The position numbers and the translations under genes are program-made. The notes under the pieces are model-generated. The model was given only the letters and a program-made list of their open reading frames with translations. It made no database searches and was not told the origin of the DNA. A stretch of DNA of 64,000 bases from Gordius sp. MW1. Taxonomy: Eukaryota; Nematomorpha; Gordioida; Gordea; Gordiidae. This document shows positions 47,087 through 59,000 of this stretch, piece by piece (the first letter of the stretch is position 1; each line of letters begins with the position of its first letter). The stretch is from positions 35,588,001 through 35,652,000 of the forward strand of contig OZ038526.1 of NCBI GenBank assembly GCA_964036665.1. The letters run 5' to 3'.

Positions 47087-50000
47087 TTAAACGGCAGTAT
47101 CTTTGGCGGTCAGAGTGTTGTGGCCAGAGGGGGGAGTACTAGAAATTTCTCCGCTTTTGGATAAAATTTGTTGTTGTTCCTTGCTCTTTTTACGCTTTAA
47201 AAAGGAGGGCGTTCTGAATCCCTTTTTCTTTTTCGATCCGCTACTCGCGCTCCCATCTTTGGTGGGTGAGTCGGGGGGCGTTTGCTTAAGAAGCGTCCCC
47301 GTGTTATTTGAACTCTCCTAATTTTATCAAATTTGGCCAAACAAACAAAAAAGTAATTTAAAATTGATTTATTATAATAATGTTTTGCACCTTTTTAGCA
47401 ATATTTTTGATGAATCGCATATTGGTATGGTTTTAAATTATCGTCAGCAGTATCATGTTAACCATAATCCTAATTACATCTAACACGGTTGCGCATTAAA
47501 AGCTTGCTGCAATATCTAAAAATGTCAACCGATAAAAGACTAATTTCGGTTATATCGTGAAATCATTAATATCTAAGTCATGTGAACATGAATGATGCGC
47601 GCATCGAGGACAAAGTAACTTGCAACATTACATATCAAAAAAATGTGACTGGGTAGAACAAATTAACCCGTCTGATAAAGGGAAGCATAAAATTGCAATT
47701 TCGTTTTTTAACAACCATGATCAATCTAAAAGTTTAAATTTTAGATAAAACTACTCTTTTTGCCGGTCATTTAGGAGGTATATTTATGTGGTAAGTTAAA
47801 GCTCGTGTTTAAAAAAGAAATACTTCAACGCTATCATCAGTCGATCTAATGGTGGTGGAGAGGTCGGTAATTTCGCGTTCTTCTCGTTGTGAATCTACAA
47901 AACGAAGACACGAAAAGGAAGATGTATAGAAGAAATTAATTAAATGACATTTAAATCGGTTTTACATAATCCTTTTAATTAATTCCTATGATATTTTCAT
48001 CGAGAGTGAGCTTGCATAGCACATAATAGTAGTACTCTCTGGTGGTATGTACATTACTTTGTCTGGGCCCGTTGCTATAGTAGTATCGGGCGTCCTCTTC
48101 TTCGGAATAGCTAAGGCCTCCGTTAAGGGCCAGGCCGCCCACTTCACTAGACCCGCCGCCCCCGTTGGGAATAACGGCCCCCAGTCTCAAACGTTCTCGC
48201 TCGCCTGCACTCAATGGTCCCCCCCTGCTATGGGAGTGCTGCCGATCCTCATTCTCCCCGTGGGACGACCCATTTAAGGCGTCTTGAGGTGACGCGTCGC
48301 TGAAATCGACGTGGTCAAAGGGGTTCTTATGGTATTCTTGGTGGTAAACCTAAGGTTGAGGAGGCGATAAATTATAGTATAGCTTAACACCAAGTGCACC
48401 CACCCAATAGCAAAGTTCAGCTATCACACGTGAGGCCTTTCTCAATTACGTAAATTTGAGAGGTAAGGGGTTATTTGGCGAATTTATGAGCAAAAAAATG
48501 TTGGAAAAAAGGAAAAATTAGAGGGGGCCTATATTAATGATCCTATAAACTTTGCGCTGTCCTTGCCTAAAATATATTAAATCGTTAAAAAGTCTAATGA
48601 ACAACTAAAAAGGTAGAATTATCTAAACCCTTTTACATTTATTAAGACATAGACAAATGAAAAGGAAACTCTTGGTCCGTTTTCTCGCTAGCATCGTAAG
48701 AAGTTTAAGATTTTAATTATGACGCAAAGATAGATGCAGAGCCTTAAAATGATTTGAATTCCTCACTATTATATGCACCTGAATTATCAGCTTGATCAGC
48801 TTTCCCATATTTCGCAATTTTAATTCAACTGTGAAACTTATAATATTTATAACACATTGAAATATGGTTAGCAATAATCGATACACGTTATAAAAAGGCT
48901 GCTTCGTTTCCACGCATTCCATGCAACCTTGGAGCATTGAATTAGGATAAATTACTTTTATGTAAACAATAATCGCTGATATACGTTATTTTTAAGCTTG
49001 ATTTCATCAATGTTTTACCTGTCTGTTGTGCTGGTGACTACGATCGATAATGCCCTTGGAAGCCGCACCCATTATAATAATCTGTTCTCCGACTGCATTT
49101 TTGCCCTCCTAAAAGCGACACAACAAAATCAAAAACCATTTAGGAATTTAAAAATTTTCCTATCGAGAATCAGCGTAAAAAATGTAAAATAATTCAGGAA
49201 AAAACTATGTACCATCGGTCTGTTGGCGTCGTCCCAGGTTATACCGTCTAATATGGTAGATTTAGGACCACCATCCAATTTGTCACCTCTCCGATTATCT
49301 TTTATCTAGTGAAATAAATGCTTGTAAAACACTTTGAAATTAATTGATTAATATATGAGGAATATCTTGAAATAATTACTTCTTGATGCAGTTTCTTGAA
49401 TTCTCTCTTATCCGTCCCAACGGGTATAAATTGATCTTTATCTTCTTTTATAACGGTCACGCCCGTCCCATTTTCACACGGAACCCACTGATATTAAAAA
49501 ATATAATTTATATTTATTAAATAATTCTTTGAATTATCTATATAAATTTTGAAATAATTTGATTTAATTCATTCTTATAAAATCAAAGGCAACTTTTTAA
49601 AAATCAAACTTTCGAACCTGTAAGACTATTTTTTATATTTTTCAAATAACTTTAATCATCACTAACTTTAGTAATCTTTTTGGGATCAGACGTCCCCGTT
49701 TCCGTCACTTCGATTCGCGTGTACGCGTTGGGGGAGTTGAGCCAATGACATTTTTCGAATTTCTTTTTGTAATCAGCTATCTTGTACACTCTTAAAGAGA
49801 AATAAAAATTTTAAAAATAATATTTAAAATTTATAAATATAATATTTAAAATAATGAAATAACATTTAAAAAATGTGAAATAATAAAATTATTGAGAGAA
49901 GTGAGACTTGTCATCGTAATCAGCAGAGCTGGACCAAGCGGAGGGTGGAACCTCGATTTCGTCGTAAGCCTTTCTAGGCCTCTCGTGATAAATTTGAGGA

Positions 50001-53000
50001 TTTTTGTAGGGATATCCTGTTCGATAGCCCTGTTAATTATCCAATAAATAATTTTATAGAAAGCTTTTAAAACCTTAATTTTATGATAAATTCGCCTAAT
50101 TTATAAAGAAATTAAGTGATGGAAATTATAAGAATGACATTTAGCTAGCACTATTTTTAACGTAATTCATTTATTTCATCTACACAAAATATGTTATTTT
50201 GCGAATAAATGGTTAAAAAAAATTTAAAAAATATCTATCGAATAATAGACTGCATAACAGCTTTAAAGGGTAATCTTGATCTAAAGAAGCAGTTTAGCAA
50301 AACTTGCTTAAAGATTTAAGTAAAAATCCTACCTAACAATTCTAAAAATCATAAAGTTTTAACCTTTTAATAATTTCCAAACTAATGTTAACATTTTAAT
50401 TATATTGAGCGCTATCTATGTACGTCAATAATGAAAAAATTTTAAAGGTTCAAAAATAGATCATTCTTCCCTATTTCAATATATTAAAAATTTATGTGGA
50501 TAATAAAATGTGTAGCTTAAATTAGATTGTCGCACAAGTGACCCACCCAAACTCGTCCGATAAGTAAAAAATATTTGAATACCAATTTGAATTATTTTGC
50601 AAGCTCTGGGTAAAATTAATCCCGCGGCCAACCTATAAAAGAGTTGCAAACATTAGTAACAATATTCTTTAACATTAATTGCTCTACAATCTTAGGTCGA
50701 ACCCCTCAAGTCCGTCCCATCATGCCTTATACTGACGCTAAATCCACCCCCTCCCTCAAAACTGATTTTCTATTAAGATAAGAAAGGCCCAACGACCCAA
50801 ATCTGGGGCGAAGGTCTGGCCTGCTCCGAAAGACGTAGTTTATGACCCTTCTTAGTAATAAATTAACAAGGCGGTTATCAATCAGTATGAGACATGGGCG
50901 TGCCCAGGAGTGGATCTAGAGAGGGGGGGCAATAATGAATTAGGGAGCAAATACAATTTCTGTTAAAATTAGTCATAATTATATCAGATTTAGACTTTTT
51001 GGATTTAGAAGGGGGGGGGGGGCAGCCGCCTTCCCTGGCAACGCCAATGCTATGAGACACACTCCTAAAACGATTTGCAGCAAAGTGCACAACTCTTATA
51101 TATGTAACTTTGCTTTCGTACAAATAAACTTTCTAACCAAAAAAATAAAATTGCACGAACCATCGAATCCAGGTATCGCATGTAGCTTTCGAACAAAATT
51201 TCCCCCAGCTTCCACTTGTAGGATGGTGCGACGGTGCGTCCCGAACTCCCATCAGCTGATTCTTCTCCGCCGACGCCCCCTTGGAGAGCCAGAGAATCGA
51301 CGCCCAGGTCGGGGCGATTGGCCTGTTCGAAGGAGGAACGCGCCGTTTCAGGGTCTACCAGCGTTAACGCATCTAAGCCCGAGCTGAGCGCTTTGATCTG
51401 GGATATTAGATTGCCGGATAAAAATTAAAAAAATAAAAAAGTAGCAGTAAAATAGGGGATAAATGGAATATCAAATCGTAACAGTCATTGCCTTATCGAA
51501 CTATAAAAATGTTTTGGGGAATATTTAAAGATCATTAGAAGGAGCAAAAAAATGAGAATTTAGGTTCAAATTTTTTAATGAGGCCTATAGCCCAGAGGCT
51601 GACATGCTGTTGTTCCATTAAGGATGTCTTATTTTAACGAGATTTTTAAAGCATATTTTACATCATTTATAAAACATTTATTTAGCCCAGCACGTTGGAC
51701 AAAAAGCCTTTCATTTTTCACTTAATTCGTTAATAAATCACTTTCACAATATTAATGCATCTAATCCAGAGCTCAGCCTCAAACTATGAAGCAAAAAATT
51801 GGAAATTTACCCTTGTTAAGACCACAACAAAGGGCTCTACTCTGATATTTCGTCCGAGGAAAGGAAATGGAAAACCACAATTCTAAGCGCGTTTACCCAC
51901 ACAAAAAGATTTAAGTGCAAGAATTTATTATTAATTTCTTTCCAAAGCATAAAACAAGGTATTATAAAGAACTTAATAGTTCCAAACTAATTTTAAAACC
52001 AAAACAAAAAATTATTCTTAACATTAATAAACTGCGTACAATTTTTTGCGTCAACCCTGAGCACATATGACATGTGATTTCAAAACAAAGTATTTAAGAT
52101 TTTTAAAACAGAATATCGTAGAGAGGAGAGACCTGCGTTTCGCAAGCTAATATGATGTGGAAAGCGAAGTGGAATGCTTCTTCTATAGATGACCCACAAG
52201 CTACGATTCCATGATTTCGAAGTATCATTATCTACGAAGAAAAAAAGATATGCAACTTTAACATAAAAAAATTGAATGATTAATTTTAAAAAATGTAGCG
52301 TATGGAGCGACTCGTCTCCAAATACCCAAATGAAATTTAAGACAGCAGGCGCAGGTGGGTTATAAATGTATGGTCATGCTAGATTCAATTATAACTAAGT
52401 GAACGCCACTTTAAAAGACAAATATCACCATTACGATTGTCCCGAATCGTCGTACGTTTCTCATGATAACGCTTGTGGCAATGCGATTTTACAAAACATC
52501 ACCATATATAATTTTTGTTTTTTCCCCCAATAAAATCAACGGTATTGATGAAGAAAGGTTGGATGAAATTGCAGCAAATAACGTCAATCGTTTAAGAAAC
52601 GATAACTATTAATACCAAGACTACCTATCTATCTATCTATCTATCGCAGACTTTGTAAGAAGATTCTAAAACAATTCGAGGCGCATTTCTGTCACGAAAG
52701 TGTCAAAAAACATTACGCTCCCTTGCGATTTAAGCTACGACCAAAAAGTTAAAAATGTTAAGGAGGTAGGCTTAAAAAAAGTGCAATGTCGAGCTCATCG
52801 AAAGGCTCACCTTATTTTTAGGGCCCAAATTTCGGACCAGTTTTTCCTTTTCTTCGTTCGTAGTCACTAGACCCTGGTAATCGTGGTAACTGACGGGCCC
52901 GCAAATCAGGGATTCTTGGCTGAGCGGGAGCAAGCCAAATTTTTGAGTCGAGACCGCGGCCACGTAAGGCGTGTGACAATGGATGACGCATTTCACGTCG

Positions 53001-56000
53001 GGTCGAGCTCCGTGGATGGCCGAATGAATGATAAAACCGGCTCTACAGATAATAACAAACAATAAAATTTTGACTCAAAAAAAGTTGGACAAGACAGACG
53101 GACATTTTTCTAGCGAAGGCCGACATCCAAATTGCTTAATTCACGATAAATCGCATAACAATTTATTATATAAAGTTAGGTGACAAACAGACATAGAAAG
53201 AAGAAGAAGATGTAATTTCATAATTTTAGCCATTTTGCCCATATAAGTTATTTCCCGTTTACAAATCTTTTGTTAAATATTAAATCAAACGTGAAAAAAT
53301 GAAAATAGAAAAAGTAACGCATAAAACTATCTATGTGTTTACTTGCTAATGCCCAGAGTGGTGGATCCTGGATCTATGATATCGCCTTGCATGTTAATTT
53401 TAACCAGGGTCGATGCCGTAATTTCGGAATACAACAAGCCGAAGGGGTTAATCAAAAAATGTTCTTGGTCTTGACTTATCCTCACCTAGGATGATATTGA
53501 TAATAATAATAATAACAAAGCGCAAAAAACAACAGATGTTTTCAGCTCATAAATTACTGGGCAGCATAATTTATTATGTAAAATTAAATTTGATCCTTTT
53601 CTAGCCAAATAACAATAGTTATTATTCTCATTTTAAAGGTAAAACCATAGACTAATACCATAAATTGCAACAGCTGATAATTACTAAGTTGAGGCATACA
53701 GTATAATTAAACGTTATTCCCTTTATCGAATAATTAAAAAACAAACAAAGGTATATGGAAGGTTTATCAGTCAACCTTAATACTCTCCGCATTATTCTAT
53801 GTTTCCTAAATTTCGCGATTTATGACAACACAAGTGCGCTTATACAAAAAGTCCACACAAAATGGTGGGCCGAGTTGCTAACAAAATTTCGAGCTAAAAA
53901 CAGCTGCAGTCGTCTATGGGCGTAAAACAGGCAGAATTGGCATAAGCGCTACAGTAAGTGGTGCATTCGTCAGGTCTTATTGTCCATACTAAATTAGCTC
54001 GTCACGTTAGCTCTATATAGAGGCAACTTCGGGAGCAGCAACATAAACTAAAGGTCTTCTTGGCATCATTAAAAAGTCGTGCAATATAGAAAAAAGGGTG
54101 AAAAAATGTTAAAATTCATTATAATTTGGAGGACATGGGCGTAGCCAGCATTGAGATTAGAGGGGGGGCCATAATAATAATTTTAATAAATTTCAACAAA
54201 TTTTTGAATTTAAAGGGGAGTGTCTGTCCCCCCCCTTGACTACGCCCATGTTGGAGGTGAGGGGTGAGCGTACGGAAATATGGTTGTAGATGCCTTGGGA
54301 CCATTTCATGATATCGACTAGGCGATACAGGGAAGCCAGTTTGCAGCGGAGGTTCCGTTCCGTCTTCCCCATGTTCAGGGAATCTATGTTTCGAATGTCG
54401 TTGATGGGCGTTAGGCGGCCCAGGCCTGCTAAAATCCAAAAAAAGAAGAAATACCGCGTTATAAACGTTATAGCAGCATAGTGTTGTAAAAACGGCTGGG
54501 TTTTTTATGGTCGACCTTTGGTAAGTCGACTAAACATAAACAGACCAAATATTTATTCTTAGTCGCATAAATAGACGAAAGGTTTTTTGGTCAGGCCTTT
54601 TCTACGCATAGGGGAAATTAAATTATGGGCCTGTTACTAGAATAAAATGCGTTTTATACATTATCTAGATATCGCAAAATCACGTTAAATTTGAACAAAT
54701 CAAAATCCTGCAGGGTAGCATTTTATGCGCCAAACATTTAATCAATGGTGGTGGTGCCTTTTAAACACACGTGCTCCTTTCAAAACAAGTTATGTAAGCT
54801 TCATAGGCTTAACCAGGGGGTGGCAGGGAGGGGCGGCTACCCCTCTAAATCCTAAAATTCTTAAAAATTTAATGTAATTTTGACGAAATTTACAAAAAAA
54901 AATTATTTCGCCCCTCCTTAAATCATTATTGCCCCCTCTAAATTCAATCCTGACTACGCCCATGGTAAGCTTCGTAGTAAAAAAAAGAGAAAATTAGAAA
55001 AATTAAGCGCATCCAGTTTCAAAAATGCTTTCGCACATCCTACAAATGCCCAAATCAATGGATAATCCACGAATCAGGACGGTCCTTATAGGACTTTAAA
55101 AATGATGATACTCCCTTTCAGTACGAGAAAACACTCGGTGTTTAAATATAATTAATATTTAATACTATTAAACCGCTAAAGTCTAAAAAAACCAGTTTTC
55201 TACGCTACATAAGTAGGCGTGCTTTAAAAATAGGGGGGTTTAAAAAGTGTTTAATATGCCTCAGGCCTAGTGTGCCGTAGGAATTGAGCAGAATAAATTC
55301 TTTCTCAAGAAATTAAAATCCTGGTTCCAATGCCCCAAGTCTCTAGCTAGCGCGGGTCATGAGGGGGGGGGGGGGAGATTAAAATTCCAAGGCGATGCCA
55401 ACGCATAAATATAAATTGGTATTGCGAGGTAGGTATTAAAGTTTTTTAGTTTATCGATCGGGGGGCCTTAAAGTTGGTTGGCTGGATTAGTGAGGAATGA
55501 GTCCAAGCCTAGCCACCTCTTTAATCGTTCCTTCATTCGTTATTAGGGAGGAGCATGGGCGTAGCCAAAGGGGGCAAAGAGGGGCGGCTGCCCTCCTCTA
55601 AATCCAAAAATTCTTGAAAATTTCATATGGTTAAAATTTCAAAAAACGATAATTTTGCCCCTCCCTAAATCATTATTCCCCTTCCCCCATATAAATCCAA
55701 TCGTAACCCATGTGCTTAGACCCATAAACAGGTGGGCGCCAAAAGGGTTGATAGCTCAAATAAAATTATTAATAACCGTATATTTCAAATAACCCTTCGG
55801 GTTGTAATTTGAGATATAATTTTAGTAATTTTCGTGGCAGCCGTGGCTTTAAATCTTAACACGAGACGAGATTCAGTTTTTTTGACCGGAATAAAAGATC
55901 AAGCCGAGAGTCGGGTCGAGTACGAGGTTACAAAAATTTGGCAAAAATCTGAATTTCTCAGGTCGCACACAAAATTATGACATTGAATTAATTATTTTTA

Positions 56001-59000
56001 CATGCTAGAAGTAACTCGTGCTAAAGGTAGTGAATGACCAGCCGACCCTAACTTACCTTAGAGGTTTCGCATATATATATATTAGTTATGCACTTTGATT
56101 GATATACATACACATAGGTGACCTTGAGGCAGCACAACCAGTGGATGGGCGTGAGAAAAGAGAATAAGTTGTCAAATCAAAACAATAATAACTTAAAAAG
56201 AGGCGAGCACCTCGCTGTTTCGATATATAATTTTGCAAAAGGTTTCAATAAATTATCGACATCGCCTTATTCCGAAAAAAGGAGGAACGGAGTTGACAAA
56301 TCAACGTAATCGTACTCGAAAATGAGGTAGCTTAGACAAAAGTTTCAGTTAATGACTATTAATAAAACCAGGGGCTTCGCCCCTCAGCCTTTAAATTCCC
56401 GTATAAGTTTCCACGGCAATTATTATAAAATTACGAGTTGGACAAGACGGACGGACGGACAGAAGGGACAACAAAAAACGAGTCCATAAATTGCGTAGCA
56501 ATTAAATGTCGCCTAATCTGATTTCTCGAATCCAGGCCGGTGATTAAGGTGTATAGTACAAAACAATGGTCACCTTATTTCTCTTCTAAACAAGCTTTAA
56601 AAGTCAAGTATTATTACAGGTAATTAATTCATTTTCAAAGAATGCCCTAGGGAAGGACATGTCATTCGCGACATTTATTTGAATGGCCAAAATTTAATAA
56701 GGCCAATAGTGTAAACCAATTCGTATTGTTTATCTGTTTTTCAAAATTCCACTAGTTCCTCCGGGAAAGACGGATCGAAAACCTTTGGTGCGCTTATGTC
56801 TAGTCGACTAAAACAAAATCCGGCCGTTTTTACAACACTTACTATGCAGTATACACACAGCTTAACAGCGCACAAAAGGCATTATTGGTCAAGCCAAAAA
56901 TGGCAAAAACGACAATGATGATTTTAAAAATATAACGACCTGTAGTGGTGGCCATTTGCATGGCAACGCCTTTGGAGCCCGGACCGGCTCCTCCGTTGGT
57001 GACCAGCATTTCGGAAAGGTGCTGCAAGGCGAGCAATGATGAAGGATTTACTACCCCATCCCGAATTTGCTCCAAAATTATTTGCTCCAGGTCGTGTCTA
57101 AAGGCCTGAAAAAAATAAATAATAAATAGTTGAATGCTTTCTATACTCAATTATGTTCTTGGGCGTAGCCAGAAGGTGGCAGGGAGGGGCACCCTCTCTA
57201 AATTTAAAATTTATTTGAATTTAGCGCAATTATGGCTAAAATTTCAAAAAATTATCCTTTTGCCACTGCCTAAATTATTATTCCCCCGCCCTCTAATTTT
57301 AATCCTGACTACCAAATCCGCAACTTAATCGATCATAAAAACGCGTTTTTCGGCCGACCCGCTCATATTTTTATAAAATTTGGTAAAAATGTACAAACTA
57401 TTGATATTTTAAAATTCTGAAATTTTTAAAACATTTTGGATCACACTTACTAAATTGGAACTGGATCTATTGATGCATTTTTAAGAACAGAAAATCTCTT
57501 CCGCTTCATCAAAACCATTTAACTGAAGCACAAACTTAGAGACCTCAATTTATATAATGAAGCAAAGATAAGGCGTTTTGCATGCCAGCGGCGACCGGTC
57601 GAACATCATAGGAGAAAAAAAGTAATTTTTAACGAGCGAAGAAAGGCGCATTCAATTGGGATTCCGATATAATTTAAGAATTTAATCTATATATTCGAAA
57701 TATCAAGGTGAACGAGTAGGCCATTTTTGGCAAAATGAATTTCGTTTAGCGTTAAACAATTGTAACCCCTTGCCTTTTCATGGGTTGTAGAAAAACGCGG
57801 GACGGGACAAAGCCTTTCATTACCTTAAATCCAATTTACGGGTAATTGTCATGGAGCAGTGTTTTACAATTTATATAATTTTCCAGCCAATACGAGCGTT
57901 GACTTGAGGTTAAATCAACAATTAACGAAACGCGGAACTTGAAAATTAACATTGTTTAGGAGGAAACGCCTAGCACTATTCTTTCACTCTGTGAGGTGTT
58001 AAAATGTTTTCGAAAAATCCAAGTCCTCGGGAAACTAACGAAAAGCTGCGAAAACGATGTAATAAAAACCAGAATTTTGGCCTTTGGCCGGGTCATACAA
58101 ACTAGATGTAAGCAACGGTCAACATTAATATGCAGTCAGTTTCGCAATTATCCCATATATAGGAACAACCTACACAAGTTGCCCAAAGAAATTCATTATT
58201 AAGTGTAATCAGTCTGAAATTGGGCTCGGGCGAGGTCGAAAAAATTAAAAGCAATCAGCACGTTCATTAGCTAGTCTATAGTCGTTTAAAGAAGCATAAG
58301 TCCACAGCCATTAAAAACCCGCATAAGTTTCAGTCTAATATTGGGCTCGGGCGAGGTCGAAAAAATTAAAAGCAATCAGCACGTTCATTAGCTAGTCTAT
58401 AGTCGTTTAAAGAAGCATAAGTCCACAGCCATTAAAAACCCGCATAAGTTTTTACGACAAATATTGAAAAATTACAAGTTGGACAGGACAACCAAAAGCG
58501 GGCCTATGAATTGCGGAGCAATTAAAAGTTAAGATTTGGCTTCTACATTTTAACGGTGTGGAATGTAAGAATAACCATATTGTGGATATATTAGTAAATA
58601 ACTCCTTATGAACATTTAATCGCCTCTGTTTTTCTATTTTGAACCCCGATCAAATGCCAATTACGCTTTTCCAAATTTAATTTACCCAACAATAATCGCA
58701 GTTTTATAAAATGATACGTTTGAGTATACTGCTAAAACCTGCCAATTTCGTGATTTAAAAGCGATCTCCTCCCCCTCCTTACCTTTCAAAAATCGCCCAA
58801 ACACTTAAAAAATAAGCGAGTTTCACAACAAAAATCATAACTAGGCTCCAGATCTTGTAAAGTATTAGTACATTCATATGGGGGGGGGGGGGGGGGGGGG
58901 AAGGGGAGACTAAACTAGCGGCCAGGCATGCGAAAAATTTCGATAAAACCAGAAAAAAACTTGTTTTTAAATTGTTTTTAGGAGGAGAGATCTCAATTGA

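Noticed and set aside
47103-47321. Plus-strand ORF over the last adducin exon, and similar plus-strand ORFs at 48047, 51052, 51234, 52883, 60913 and 60932
   Set aside because: Shadows of adducin exons; the minus-strand frames match adducin over their whole length.
54119-54439. Minus-strand ORF beginning [12 protein letters not shown]
   Set aside because: Wrong frame of adducin exon 3 running into a miniature element; the correct frame reads [12 protein letters not shown].
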